47,929 nt of DNA from Actinomycetota bacterium (GTDB taxonomy: Bacteria > Actinomycetota > Thermoleophilia > Gaiellales > Gaiellaceae): contig VAXB01000023.1 in NCBI GenBank assembly GCA_005883995.1, positions 1-47,929 of the forward strand, read 5' to 3'. The notes beneath the pieces were generated by a model, which did not search any database, was not told the origin of the DNA, and saw nothing but the letters and a program-made list of their open reading frames with translations. Below are positions 7,405 through 15,783 of the stretch, one piece after another; the first letter of the stretch is position 1; each line of letters opens with the position of its first letter. Position numbers and translations under genes: made by a program.

Positions 7405-7854
7405 TTGACGGTGAGGCCGTGTGAGCAGCGGGTCAAGGACGCGCTCGAGGAGTTGCGGACCCAGGTCGACGCCTGGGTTGCGACCGCGAACGGCGCCGGA
7501 AAGCCGTACCTCGTCCCGTTGTCCTTCTACTGGAACGGAGAGGTGATGATCGTCACGACGGCGCGCTCGAGCCGCACCGGTCGCAACTTCGTCGCGTCGG
7601 CGAGGGCCCGAGTCGCGATCGGTCAGACGCGAGGGAATGTCGTCGTGGTCGACGCCCGCGTCGAGGAGATGCCAATCGGCGAGGCCGTCGAGCTCGAGGA
7701 CGCGTACGTCCGCGCCACCGACTTCGACCCGCGGCCATGGGACGCCGGCTATACGTTCTTCCGGCTCATTCCGGAGCGGATTCAGACGTGGCGTGGCGAC
7801 GACGCCGACGAGCTTCGCGAGAAAGATGTGATGCGAGACGGCCTCTTCCTCTAG
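7405..7854 (+). CDS. pyridoxamine 5'-phosphate oxidase-like (PPOX) flavin/F420-binding protein
   Basis: The 149-residue protein has the split-barrel core of PPOX-like enzymes: VDAWVATANGAGKPYLVPLSFYWNGEVMIVTTARSS and then RARVAIGQTRGNVVVVDARV, where the PYLVPL and TTARSS-type segments form the flavin or F420 site. The C-terminus (FFRLIPERIQTWRG) is typical. In Actinobacteria many such proteins use F420. The start is TTG 7,405 or GTG 7,411; neither has a clear ribosome-binding site. It begins about 50 bases after the VOC gene on the same strand and may share its transcript. Confidence 0.8.
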   Translation: MTVRPCEQRVKDALEELRTQVDAWVATANGAGKPYLVPLSFYWNGEVMIVTTARSSRTGRNFVASARARVAIGQTRGNVVVVDARVEEMPIGEAVELEDAYVRATDFDPRPWDAGYTFFRLIPERIQTWRGDDADELREKDVMRDGLFL

Positions 7855-7863
7855 CACGCTCGG

Positions 7864-7998
7864 GTGGATTGCCGACTGCTCGCGCAGCCGACGGACTGGT
7901 GTGACGAGACGTGGGACGAACCACGACCGACGGTGGACACGGCAACTGCCTCGCCCGACGAGTGTCTGGCGCAGGTGCTCGGTCACGTCGCCGCCTGA
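7864..7998 (+). pseudogene. C-terminal fragment resembling a P-loop kinase
   Basis: A 44-codon frame from GTG 7,864 to TGA 7,998 reads CRLLAQPTDWCDETWDEPR, TVDTATASPDECL and AQVLGHVAA. The order of a Trp-Cys motif, an R/P-T-VDT strand and a terminal helix resembles the C-terminus of small AAA/adenylylate-kinase-like phosphotransferases. No Walker A motif or other upstream part of such a gene is present; the preceding DNA is the PPOX gene. I read it as a remnant; the family assignment is inference from a short stretch. Confidence 0.35.
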
Positions 7999-8030
7999 GC
8001 GCTGTGGCACGACCTTCTAGAGTGGGTGTC

Positions 8031-8426
8031 GTGCTACGAGGGCGCTGCGCGTGCAATGCCGTCGCGTACGAGGTCTCGGACGAGTTCGTCACCGCCTTCA
8101 ACTGCCACTGCTCGAGGTGCCGCCCGATGACAGGTTCGGCGTTCTTCCCCTGGGGCGAGATCGAGCCCGAGAAGTTGACAGTGACGAAGGGTGAGGAGTC
8201 GTTGATCTTGACCGGCGATCCCCACGGCCACCACGCGAGGCGCTGCGGGAAGTGCTTCTCGCTGCTGTATTGGACGGGCTACGAAGGCAAGATCCGTTTG
8301 CCGTACGGCTCACTGATCGATGAGCCGGCGCTCAAGCCCTCGGCCCATATGTTCGTCGCGTCGAAGGCTCCGTGGTACGAGATCCTCGACGACCTCCCTC
8401 AGCACGACGAGGACCCCTGGTCCTGA
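8031..8426 (+). CDS. GFA/CENP-V family zinc protein (glutathione-dependent formaldehyde-activating enzyme-like)
   Basis: The 131-residue protein has the Mss4-like zinc scaffold of the GFA family: C6-x-C8, then C25-H-C27-x-x-C30, then C72-x-x-C75. These match the two zinc sites of the fold, and SAFF follows the second cluster as in the family. Family founders act on S-hydroxymethylglutathione, but most actinobacterial members are uncharacterised and the host may lack glutathione, so the activity is open. The start is GTG 8,031, with GTG 8,022 an alternative. A second GFA protein lies at 9,267. Confidence 0.85.
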   Translation: MLRGRCACNAVAYEVSDEFVTAFNCHCSRCRPMTGSAFFPWGEIEPEKLTVTKGEESLILTGDPHGHHARRCGKCFSLLYWTGYEGKIRLPYGSLIDEPALKPSAHMFVASKAPWYEILDDLPQHDEDPWS

Positions 8427-8488
8427 TCGGCTGGTACGGCCGCTTGCATCGAGCCAAAGACGGTGAGGGGCGGTTAGGTTCCGGGCCG

Positions 8489-9106
8489 ATGGTCGCTCTC
8501 GATTTGCTGGCGTTCGCGCGCGCCAACCTGCCCCGGCCGCCTGCACGTCTGCTCGAGGTCGGCGCCGGAGACGGCGAGCTGGCGCGCATGCTCGCCGACG
8601 CCGGCTACGAGGTGCTCGCGATCGACCCCGACCCGACAGCACCAGGTATTCGTTCTGTCCCACTGCACCAACTCGACGAACCGGCCGGCTCGTTCGACGC
8701 GGCACTCGCGGTGACCTCCCTCCATCACGTCCAGCCGCTAGAGCAGTCACTCAGTCGTCTCGCAGAGCTGCTCAAGCCTGGCGCTGTGCTGGTGGTGGAC
8801 GAGTTCGACGTCGCCGCCTTCGACGAGCGCGCCGCCGGTTGGTGGTTGCGCCAGCGGCACGCGCTCGGAGCGGCAGAACAGGCCAGCCCCGAGGAGCTCG
8901 TCGGCGAGCATCGCGCGCACTTGCACCCGCTCGAGCGGGTCGTCGCCGCACTCAAGCCGCACTTCCACCTCGGCATGCCCCTCTACGGCGCTTACCTCTA
9001 CCGGTGGAACCTCGACGAGTCGCTCCGCGCCGAAGAACAAGCGGCGATAGCGCGCGCCGAGATCCCCGCGGTTGGCGCGCGACTACTCGCTCAGCGACAC
9101 GCCTGA
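8489..9106 (+). CDS. class I SAM-dependent methyltransferase
   Basis: The 205-residue cytosolic enzyme has motif I (LLEVGAGDGELA, residues 21-32, with the EVGAGDG loop binding S-adenosylmethionine), the acidic end of strand 2 (AIDPDP), and a motif IV-like SFDAALAVTSLHHVQPLEQSL region typical of the Methyltransf_11/25 group. The C-terminal part is tryptophan and histidine rich and unlike the core, probably the substrate cap. Substrate is unknown. It starts at ATG 8,489, 62 bases after the GFA gene on the same strand. Confidence 0.85.
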   Translation: MVALDLLAFARANLPRPPARLLEVGAGDGELARMLADAGYEVLAIDPDPTAPGIRSVPLHQLDEPAGSFDAALAVTSLHHVQPLEQSLSRLAELLKPGAVLVVDEFDVAAFDERAAGWWLRQRHALGAAEQASPEELVGEHRAHLHPLERVVAALKPHFHLGMPLYGAYLYRWNLDESLRAEEQAAIARAEIPAVGARLLAQRHA

Positions 9107-9266
9107 CGAAGCGCCCGGCGACGGAGCCTGCTCTACGTCGCGCCGCGCCGCACCGGGTCCGGCGTTGCTCGCGGTGACGACCACCAGACTGCCGCGGTCA
9201 ACCGTCATTGCGGAACGCGCGCGCGCGAGGAGTCGGGCCATGCCAAGTGCCGCGTAGGATTCGCCC

Positions 9267-9653
9267 ATGAACGCGACTGTGCGCACCGGCGGATGCCTCT
9301 GCGGGGCGGTCCGGTACTCCGTTCGAGGGGAGCCGGTACATGTCGGGCGCTGCCACTGCGCGGATTGCAGAAAGGAATCAGGAAGCGCCTTCACCGTCTA
9401 CGCGCAGTGGCCCGTCGACGCGTGCGAGATCACCGGCGAGGTTTCAAGCTACGCAGGTCGTGGTTTTTGCGGCCGCTGCGGTTCGCGGCTCCTCGACCCG
9501 GTCGACCCAGACGACCCGCTGATCGAGATCCGGATCGGAAGCCTTGATCAGGCACCGTTCGACCTGACGCCGCAAGACGAGGTCTGGGTGAAGCGCCGCG
9601 AGAAGTGGATCGCACCCGTCGAAGGCGCGGCGCAGCACGACGAGAACCGATAG
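9267..9653 (+). CDS. GFA/CENP-V family zinc protein, second copy
   Basis: The 128-residue protein has the same zinc scaffold as the gene at 8,031 but differs in sequence: GGCLCGAVRY with C10 and C12, GRCHCADCRK with C29, C31 and C34, and FCGRCGSRL with C68 and C71. The C-terminus ends with KRREKWIAPV, usual in the subgroup that has a VWVKRREKW motif. It is closer to the common bacterial GFA proteins than the first copy. Two GFA genes with a methyltransferase between them suggest a small one-carbon or thiol-adduct detoxification group, which is inference. Confidence 0.88.
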   Translation: MNATVRTGGCLCGAVRYSVRGEPVHVGRCHCADCRKESGSAFTVYAQWPVDACEITGEVSSYAGRGFCGRCGSRLLDPVDPDDPLIEIRIGSLDQAPFDLTPQDEVWVKRREKWIAPVEGAAQHDENR

Positions 9654-9837
9654 CGAGCGCACTGCGCGAGCCGTCGACTGGCGCTCGTCGAAAGGGGAGC
9701 GGCGGCGCGCGCACCGGCGACGTGCATCGGTTCGCTCGCCGCGGGCGACGTTGGGGGCTGTCGCCGAAAAGGACTAGCATCTGTTCGGTAGAAGGAACGC
9801 TGCTCCGCCACCCGAACGTGAGGGTCGGGCGACCACA

Positions 9838-11106
9838 CTGAAACGGTTCGCGCTCATCACGATCCTTGCCGGACTGATCGCCGGCATTGTCGCGACGCCG
9901 AGCTCGGCTGCGAGCTTCGACGACACCAGGCCATGCCCCGCCAGCGGTCCGCTCCTGGTGTGTCCGACGATGCACGTCGGCGTTCCGGTCAACCTGCAGC
10001 TGCTCGGCCACGACGGCTGCAACATCTACCGCTGGGAGTACACGAACGGCTCGCTGCCGCAGGGACTTGCGCTGTCGTCGAGCGGGCTCATCACCGGCAC
10101 GCCGACGAGGCCGGAGACGACCCAGCCGTGGCTGATCATCCATGACCTGCTCCCCTCGCAGGGCGGCTACTCCTGGTGCGGCGGCGACAACCAGTCGCAG
10201 CGCCAGTTCGTCTTCACGGTCGGCAGCGGCGGCGGCACGCCGCCTCCGCCGCTCCCACCCTCACCTCCGCCTCCGCCTCCGCCCCCGCCCGCGCCGACTC
10301 CACCTCCGCAGCCGGCGCTCCAGGTCACGAGCGCGAGCCTGCAAGAGGCGACCGCGGGCACGCCCTACTCCGCGGCGCTCGCCGCCTCCGGCGGCTCCGG
10401 GTACAGCTGGAGCATCAGCGCCGGCTCGTTGCCGACCGGGTTGACACTCGGGGCCGACGGGACGATCAGCGGAACACCGGCGAGCGGCGGCAGTTACACG
10501 GTCACGGTGAAGGTGACAAGCGGCGGACGCTCCGCGACGAAGCAGCTGACCCTGGTCGTGATCGACAAGCTGACCGTGACCGCCCCCGCCGACCAGACCT
10601 GGGAGGTGGGCCGGCCGCTCAAGATCGCGATCAGCGCCGCCGGCGGGAGCCCGGGCTACCGCTGGTCGCTCGACGGCACCCTGCCCGACAAGACCGGCTT
10701 CATCGGCAACCAGGGCAACGGTTCGGTCAGCTACGTGCAGGGCGTGCCGGCGCAACCGGGCCCATTCCCGGTCACGCTCACGGTCACGGACGCCGCCGGC
10801 CGGAGCGCGAAGGTGGCAGTGACGCTGACGGTCGCGCCAAAGCTGCAGATCGCGACCTCCGACATCGGCCGCGCGGTCCGCGGTACGACCTACCGACTGA
10901 CGCTCAGCTCGATCGGAGGTGTCGGACCGATGAGCTGGACGCTCGCCTCCGGCTCGCTTCCGCCCGGCTTGACGCTCGACAGCACAAGCGGCGTCATCTC
11001 CGGCAGGCCGCACGTGCGCGGGCACTTCTTCTTCACGCTCGCCCTCACCGACTCGCTCGGCGCGAAGCGAGCGATGCGCTACAACCTGGCCGTCACGCGC
11101 CGCTAA
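9838..11106 (+). CDS. secreted multi-Ig (putative Ig, He_PIG type) protein with proline-rich linker
   Basis: The frame contains a clear signal peptide: KRFALITILAGLIAGIVATP, then SSAASF. Since the stop at 9,775 no ATG, GTG or TTG occurs in frame before it, so CTG at 9,838 is the best start (422 residues). After a Cys-containing N-terminal Ig-like module, a proline-rich linker (about 10,234-10,317) leads to three further Ig modules, each with the He_PIG pattern G-T-P-Y, W-S/T and LPTGLTL/LPPGLTLD...GxISGxP. Such modules are found in cell-surface and secreted adhesive or carbohydrate-binding proteins. No catalytic domain or cell-wall anchor is visible, so it is probably released. Confidence 0.75.
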   Translation: MKRFALITILAGLIAGIVATPSSAASFDDTRPCPASGPLLVCPTMHVGVPVNLQLLGHDGCNIYRWEYTNGSLPQGLALSSSGLITGTPTRPETTQPWLIIHDLLPSQGGYSWCGGDNQSQRQFVFTVGSGGGTPPPPLPPSPPPPPPPPPAPTPPPQPALQVTSASLQEATAGTPYSAALAASGGSGYSWSISAGSLPTGLTLGADGTISGTPASGGSYTVTVKVTSGGRSATKQLTLVVIDKLTVTAPADQTWEVGRPLKIAISAAGGSPGYRWSLDGTLPDKTGFIGNQGNGSVSYVQGVPAQPGPFPVTLTVTDAAGRSAKVAVTLTVAPKLQIATSDIGRAVRGTTYRLTLSSIGGVGPMSWTLASGSLPPGLTLDSTSGVISGRPHVRGHFFFTLALTDSLGAKRAMRYNLAVTRR

Positions 11107-11130
11107 CGCGCGAGACGATCGCGAAGGGCG

Positions 11131-11397
11131 TTACTCAGCGTCGACGAGCACGTTCGGGCCGTGCTTGTCTTCGAACCGGTCCAGCACGCCGGAAGCCACG
11201 AGCCGCCCCTGCGCCTCGTTTGCGTCCTCGAGATTTTCGTACTCCAGGTAGATGAAGACTTCATCGGGGTCGTTCACGCTTCGCAAGACTCGTTGAACCA
11301 GCGCCTTCTCTCGCGTCCGCGGCTTGTCCTGATCGAACATCGGACGCCATCTGTCGTAATCGCCGGTCTGTATGCGCGTGATGATGAACGCCGCCAC
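11131..11397 (-). CDS. small dimeric alpha/beta-barrel-like protein of unknown function
   Basis: The 88-residue protein reads MAAFIITRIQTGDYDRWRPMF, then VLRSVNDPDEVFIYLEYENL, then LDRFEDKHGPNV. The pattern of strand, helix, central strand with FIYLEYE and a terminal strand fits the antibiotic-biosynthesis-monooxygenase/EthD-like ferredoxin fold, whose members act as dimers. There is no Trp/Asn/His signature specific to a known enzyme. It is a monocistronic gene divergent from the cupin gene at 11,519. Confidence 0.6.
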   Translation of the reverse strand: MAAFIITRIQTGDYDRWRPMFDQDKPRTREKALVQRVLRSVNDPDEVFIYLEYENLEDANEAQGRLVASGVLDRFEDKHGPNVLVDAE

Positions 11398-11518
11398 GGT
11401 TCTCCTCTCGAGGGTGAGTCCTTAAGCGTAGGCGCCGCAGGGTGATCCGGAACGCGCGGCCAGGCGCGGCTGCGACCATGATCAGTAGCGAGACTCGACT
11501 ACAACTCGGAGGTCCTAT

Positions 11519-11989
11519 ATGCGTCGCTTGAACTTTCTCGCCGACGAGCCATGGGATGAACTGGATGACAACGATCCGGTGCGCGTCCGTTGGTTCGGGC
11601 ATCCATTCGGGGCAGATGTTCTCGGCGCGTCTCTGCGTGAGCTCCGGTCGGGCTGCCCGGGACGTTGGTTGCACATGCATTACGGCGTCGAGGAAATGTT
11701 CTTCGTCCTCGCCGGCACACCGACCGTGCGCACCCCGGCGGGCGAGGAGCAGCTTTCGCCTGGAGATGTCGTGTACTTCCCGGAAGGCCCCGACGGCCTG
11801 CACGACTTCTCGAATCCGACAGACGAGCCGGTTCGGCTGCTCGCCATTTCCTCGAAGCGCTTCCCGGATGTCGTTGCCTATCCCGAGCGGGGCGTCGCAT
11901 GGGTGGCGACCCGCCACCCCGAACGTCCCGTGCCCGAGGGCGGCGACGAGGGGATCATCGCTCGCTTCGACCTTCCGACTCGTCCGTGA
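11519..11989 (+). CDS. cupin domain protein
   Basis: The 156-residue single cupin has motif 1 in WLHMHYGVEEMFFVLAGTPTVRTPAG (H-x-H with a following E) and motif 2 in GDVVYFPEGPDGLHDFSNPTD with its late histidine. A GGAGG ribosome-binding site (11,508-11,512) sits six bases before ATG. Metal and ligand are unknown. It resembles the cupin genes at 14,118 and 19,874, but identity between the three looks modest, so they are probably not recent duplicates. Confidence 0.85.
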   Translation: MRRLNFLADEPWDELDDNDPVRVRWFGHPFGADVLGASLRELRSGCPGRWLHMHYGVEEMFFVLAGTPTVRTPAGEEQLSPGDVVYFPEGPDGLHDFSNPTDEPVRLLAISSKRFPDVVAYPERGVAWVATRHPERPVPEGGDEGIIARFDLPTRP

Positions 11990-12001
11990 CACCCTCCGGA
12001 G

Positions 12002-12439
12002 ATGGCGCACTACCTCTTCAACTTCATGAACCGCGACGGCGAAAAAGGGACGACGCCACGTGAACAAGCGGCTCGGTTCATGCGGCTCGGCATGTGGGGC
12101 GTCGACGCGGACGAGCGGCACCGTAACGGCCTTGGCCCCGGCGACCTGGTCCTCGTCTATCTAGGCGCACCCGACCGGCTTTTCGCCGGCCGCGCCGAGC
12201 TTGCCTCCGCAGCCCATGAATGGACGCCGTCCGAGGCGAGGGCATACCCAGGGGAATCCCGTGGCGGCGTATTGCTGACCCAGGCCGAGGAGTGGGACCC
12301 GCCGGTGCCGATGAGTGCCGTGCTGTCGCAGATCGGCCCGTCCGAGAATGCGAAGGCCGATTTCGACGTCGGCGTCGTTCAGATCACGGCCAAGGAGTAC
12401 CAGGCCGCCCTCGCCGTTGCGGCGGAACGCGCCACCTGA
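12002..12439 (+). CDS. EVE/PUA-like domain protein
   Basis: The 145-residue protein begins MAHYLFNFMNRDG and has LGPGDLVLVYLGAPDRLFAGRAEL and a long C-terminal segment. GDLVLVYL followed by F-A-G-R-AEL is the pattern of EVE-like domains, which recognise modified bases in RNA or DNA. It starts 12 bases after the cupin stop on the same strand. The assignment rests on the fold-like pattern; no partner nuclease is nearby, so a role in base-modification recognition is speculative. Confidence 0.5.
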   Translation: MAHYLFNFMNRDGEKGTTPREQAARFMRLGMWGVDADERHRNGLGPGDLVLVYLGAPDRLFAGRAELASAAHEWTPSEARAYPGESRGGVLLTQAEEWDPPVPMSAVLSQIGPSENAKADFDVGVVQITAKEYQAALAVAAERAT

Positions 12440-12456
12440 CCCGCCGAGAGCCGGTC

Positions 12457-12732
12457 TTACTTCTTCTTCGCTGCACGTTGAGCGCGGACTGCGGAGTTGG
12501 CCGCCACAGCGGCGCGGATCAATTTCTTGAACGCGGCCGCGTCGATCTTCTCCCCTTCTCGGATGTCGATCGCACGCCGTGTGTTCCCTTCCAGACTGGA
12601 ATTGAAGAGCTTCTTCGGATCTTCGATGGAAGCTCCGCGAAAGAACGTCAACTTCACGACCCGCTTGTACGACTCGCCGATGCAGACGCCGCCGTCATGA
12701 GACCAGACGGGGCGGGCGATCGTCATCGGCAT
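12457..12732 (-). CDS. DUF1801 (YdhG-like) protein, possibly 5'-truncated
   Basis: The 91-residue product contains the diagnostic DUF1801 stretch WSHDGGVCIGESYKR, KLTFFRGASIEDPKKLFNSS and NTRRAIDIREGEKID, followed by a basic C-terminal tail. Usual family members have 30 to 60 residues before the WSHDG motif, and here only ten precede it. Either this is a short member or the 5' part has been lost; no coherent coding appears upstream. Function of the family is unknown (structure related to the iron chaperone frataxin). Confidence 0.7.
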   Translation of the reverse strand: MPMTIARPVWSHDGGVCIGESYKRVVKLTFFRGASIEDPKKLFNSSLEGNTRRAIDIREGEKIDAAAFKKLIRAAVAANSAVRAQRAAKKK

Positions 12733-12867
12733 CTGGCTCGTCGCGCGCGACCGCAGCCGCGTCCCGGCCGTCGTCCCGGCCTAGGTCGATCTCGAGGGGT
12801 CCCGGCCGCCGCCGAGCGGTCGGGACCCCGGCGTCGCGCGAATCCGGTTCGCGTAGCGTCCGCGGCG

Positions 12868-14088
12868 ATGGACGTCCCCGCGAACGCTGCACGGCGCTTC
12901 CTCGTCACACGGCAGATGCTCGCGCCCGCGCGCTCGGTCGAAGGCGGCCTCGACGGAGTGCTCGCGGTCTTGGCGCGTCTCGGCTCGATCCAGTTCGACC
13001 CGCTCTCCGTCGCGGGCCGCAACCACGATCTGGTTCTGCACGCGCGTGTCGCCGACTACGACCCCGGATGGTGCGACCTTCTGTACGAGCGCCGCGTTCT
13101 TTTCGAGGCGTACAACAAAGGCCTTTCACTCGTCGCGACGAGCGAGTTCCCCTGGTTCCGCGCGACCTTGAGCGTCGCCTCGCCACGGATCCTCACCGAG
13201 CACCGCGACGTCGCCGAGCAGGTACTCGAGCGCGTCCGCGCAGAAGGCCCGCTGTCGGCGCTCGACTTCGAGCGGCAACACGGCGGACTCGTCGACTGGT
13301 TCGGCGCTTCCACCAACGTCGTGCGCGCGGTGCTCGAGGCGTACACGGTGACCGGCGTGCTCGGTCTCGCTCGCCGCGACGGGAACCGCCGCTACTACGA
13401 CCTGATCGAGCGCCTGCTGCCCGCCGACATCCTTGCGCACGAGGTCCCACTGCAGGAACAACTGCGCCACAAGCTCCTCTCACGCTATCGCGCGCACGGC
13501 CTGCTCGGGATCAGCGGCGGCGGCAGCGGCATCTTCAGCGGGCTCGGCACCGCGAAGCCGGACCCCGCGCGGGGGCATGTCGGTCGCACGGCGCTGCGTG
13601 AGCAACTCGTCGAGGACGGCGCGCTCGTTCCCGTCACCGTCGAGGGCGTGCGCGGCAAGCGTTTCGTGCTACGAGAGGAAGTCGCGCTCCTGGAATCGCC
13701 GCCGGAGCCGCCGCCCTCGGTCGCATTCGTTCCGCCGTTCGACCCGCTGGTGTGGGACCGCCCGCTGCTCGGGTCGCTGTTCGGGTTCGACTACGTGTGG
13801 GAGCTCTTCGTGCCTCCCGCCAAACGGCGCTGGGGCTGGTATGTGTTGCCGATTCTTTTCGGCGACCGGCTGATCGGCCGCATCGAGCCGCGAATCGATC
13901 ACACCGACGCGAGCGTGCGCATCCTCGATCTGTGGTGGGAAGACGGCTTCGACCCGCGCCGCGCCGAGGCGTTCGTCGACGCGATGCGCGCCGCGCTCTG
14001 CGGCTACCTCCGCTTCGCGGGGGCGACCCAACTGGAGTGGCCGCCGCACCTCGCAACGGAGCGGCGACTGTTCCTGACACGGACCTAG
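12868..14088 (+). CDS. YcaQ/AlkX-type winged-helix DNA glycosylase, QFD motif
   Basis: The 406-residue protein belongs to the winged-helix DNA-binding family (HTH_42, DUF1006) that includes E. coli YcaQ, a glycosylase that unhooks interstrand crosslinks. The catalytic region reads LGSIQFDPL with the Q-hydrophobic-D motif at Q42 and D44, the form of YcaQ-like rather than AlkZ-like enzymes. Later conserved segments are SPF-like PPFDPLVWDR, PAKRRWGWYVLPILFGDRL and GRIEPRID. It starts at ATG 12,868, though the frame is open far upstream. A second homologue lies at 18,099. Activity on alkylated or crosslinked DNA is predicted from the family only. Confidence 0.88.
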   Translation: MDVPANAARRFLVTRQMLAPARSVEGGLDGVLAVLARLGSIQFDPLSVAGRNHDLVLHARVADYDPGWCDLLYERRVLFEAYNKGLSLVATSEFPWFRATLSVASPRILTEHRDVAEQVLERVRAEGPLSALDFERQHGGLVDWFGASTNVVRAVLEAYTVTGVLGLARRDGNRRYYDLIERLLPADILAHEVPLQEQLRHKLLSRYRAHGLLGISGGGSGIFSGLGTAKPDPARGHVGRTALREQLVEDGALVPVTVEGVRGKRFVLREEVALLESPPEPPPSVAFVPPFDPLVWDRPLLGSLFGFDYVWELFVPPAKRRWGWYVLPILFGDRLIGRIEPRIDHTDASVRILDLWWEDGFDPRRAEAFVDAMRAALCGYLRFAGATQLEWPPHLATERRLFLTRT

Positions 14089-14117
14089 GCGCTCGCAAGC
14101 ACGGGTACGCTCCCCGC

Positions 14118-14696
14118 GTGGCCGAGGAAGCACGTCTCGCCGAGACCGGAACAGGATTGGTTCCGCAGAGCGACGGCTGGTTCGTGCTCAACGTCCGCGA
14201 CGCGGCATGGATGCGCCACGACGTCTTCGGCGCACGCTGCGGATTCGAGGCCGACGGCCGCATCGCCAAGGAGCGACCGGCGCTTCAGGTGCAGCAGCAC
14301 TCCCAGGTCGGCTTCAGGCTGCACGTGCTCGAGCCCGGTAAGGCGAGCACCATGTACCACCGCGAGTCGGACCAGGAGGACTTCCTTGTCTTGAGCGGCG
14401 ATTGCCTGCTGATCGTCGAAGGAGAAGAGCGGCGTTTGCGCCCATGGGACTTCTTCCACTGTGCGCCCAATACGACGCACGCATTCGTCGGCAATGATGA
14501 CGGTCCCTGCGTGATCCTGATGCTCGGCGCGCGCACCGACCATGGCACGATCCTCTATCCGCGCGACGAGGTCGCCCTCAAACACGGAGCCGGCGTCGAA
14601 AAAGACACCGCGTCCCCCCAGGACGCATATTCGCGCTTCCCGCACTGGCGGCTCGGCCGCCCCGAGCGCTGGCGCGAACTACCCTGGGACCGCTGA
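14118..14696 (+). CDS. cupin domain protein
   Basis: The 192-residue protein starts at GTG 14,118, 29 bases after the glycosylase. The cupin core has MYHRESDQEDFLVLSGDCLLIVEGEERRLRPWDFFHCAPNTTHAFVG, giving motif 1 (H-x(5-6)-E-D-F) and motif 2 (P-WDFFHC...TTHAF). A variable N-terminal section contains NVRDAAWMRHDVFG, known from a uniform cupin subgroup that begins with a WFVLNVRDA motif. The C-terminus (SRFPHWRLGRPERW) also fits that subgroup. Ligand unknown; probably cytosolic. Confidence 0.85.
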   Translation: MAEEARLAETGTGLVPQSDGWFVLNVRDAAWMRHDVFGARCGFEADGRIAKERPALQVQQHSQVGFRLHVLEPGKASTMYHRESDQEDFLVLSGDCLLIVEGEERRLRPWDFFHCAPNTTHAFVGNDDGPCVILMLGARTDHGTILYPRDEVALKHGAGVEKDTASPQDAYSRFPHWRLGRPERWRELPWDR

Positions 14697-14833
14697 AGCG
14701 GGGCGCGATCGCCGACCCGTAGCCGCTCGTAGGCGCGAGCGGCCTCGAACGGCGCTCGGTCGAAGATGAGGTGACTCTCCTGATCTTGCCGTTGGCGCGC
14801 CGCGACACGGTTGCCCGTGCGGATGTCCAGGCG

Positions 14834-15475
14834 TCAGCCGGCCGAGGCTGCCGGGCTCGCGCGCATCGCCGCCCGTGACAAACGAATCGAGACGAATGCA
14901 AGCCACACGAACCATGTCGTAGTCGTCGCGCGCGTCGCAGCGCCGTCGCCGACAAAGGAGAAGAGGACGCCGGCGACGATCGCCACAGGCACCGCGAGGA
15001 GCGTCGGCAACCACACATCGCGCCACTCGGCAAGGCGCCGGAATGCGAACGCGAGTAGGAGAGGCGCCGCGAACGTGGCAACTACGGTGAACCTCGTCTC
15101 CATCTTGTGCGCGGACGCGTGCCACGAATCGTTTCGGCATCCGGCAACGCTCCCGCGGCAATCCAGACGGAAAAGACCGTCGAGGAATGCGCCGATCCCC
15201 GCGAGAACGAGGGCTCCTGCACCGATCCGGCCCACGATGCTCGGCGTCAGCGCGAGCCAAAACGCGACACCGACCACGACAACGAGGATTCCAGTGAGGT
15301 TGTCACCGATCTGGTTGAAGACCCAGGCGTTGTGGGCCGTCAGCGCGCCGAGGTACGAGGTGTCGTCGGCCGCCGAGCTGTATGGGCCGGACTGCGCTAG
15401 GCCGCCGGCGACCCAGCCGACGGTTTCCGTGATCAGCGCAAGGACTCCACAAACGCCGGCGGCGCGCCGCAGCAC
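14834..15475 (-). CDS. DUF998 family integral membrane protein
   Basis: Hydrophobic helices with short loops: GVCGVLALITETVGWVAGGL, NLTGILVVVVGVAFWLAL, IGAGALVLAGIGAFLDGLF, FTVVATFAAPLLLAFAF, LPTLLAVPVAIVAGVLFSF and TTTWFVWLAFVSIRL. The LFRLDCRG...W-H...H-K segment between helices 3 and 4 is the usual DUF998 loop. The start is ambiguous: GTG 15,475 fits the family length, ATG 15,508 and TTG 15,544 extend the frame over a region overlapping the VOC remnant. Function of the family is unknown. Confidence 0.7.
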   Translation of the reverse strand: MLRRAAGVCGVLALITETVGWVAGGLAQSGPYSSAADDTSYLGALTAHNAWVFNQIGDNLTGILVVVVGVAFWLALTPSIVGRIGAGALVLAGIGAFLDGLFRLDCRGSVAGCRNDSWHASAHKMETRFTVVATFAAPLLLAFAFRRLAEWRDVWLPTLLAVPVAIVAGVLFSFVGDGAATRATTTTWFVWLAFVSIRLSRAAMRASPAASAG

Positions 15476-15577
15476 GTCAAGGAGTATCCCAGCATTTGGA
15501 AAGCGCATCCAGGGAGGGCGCGCGGCGAGCTCTGCGACGACCAAGAACAGCGGAAGAGGCTGCGGCTACCGCCGCGG

Positions 15578-15745
15578 CGAGGCACGCGGTTCGCCGTGGA
15601 GGACATCGACGATACGCTCGCCCGGCTCTGGCGCGCACGGCGCCGAGCTGGTGGGTGAACTGGCGCAGTACGAGGAGCAGTACCGCCTCTGGTACGTCCG
15701 AGGCCCTGAGGGATCCTCATCGGCCTGGCCGGGCAGCTCGGCTAG
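15578..15745 (+). pseudogene. VOC/glyoxalase C-terminal fragment, frameshifted twice
   Basis: Three frames together read RGTRFAVEDIDDTLARL, then AHGAELVGELAQYEEQYRLWY VRGPEG, then ILIGLAGQLG and a TAG at 15,743. This is the standard C-terminal half of a glyoxalase/bleomycin-resistance-type protein. Each join needs one or two bases to be added or removed (near 15,630 and 15,715). The N-terminal half is absent; the DNA there is the start of the DUF998 gene on the other strand. Confidence 0.6.
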
Positions 15746-15783
15746 CCGGTTGAACATCCGCGACGGCGAACAGGTCTTGACGA

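Noticed and set aside
9083-9394. Minus-strand frame between the methyltransferase and the second GFA gene
   Set aside because: It contains a stretch (MTVDRGSLVVVTASNAGPG) that looks coding, but it overlaps the GFA start and matches no family that I recognise; too weak to list.
10234-10317. Repetitive CCTCCG-type stretch as a minisatellite
   Set aside because: It encodes a proline-rich linker in frame inside a secreted protein, which explains the repetition.
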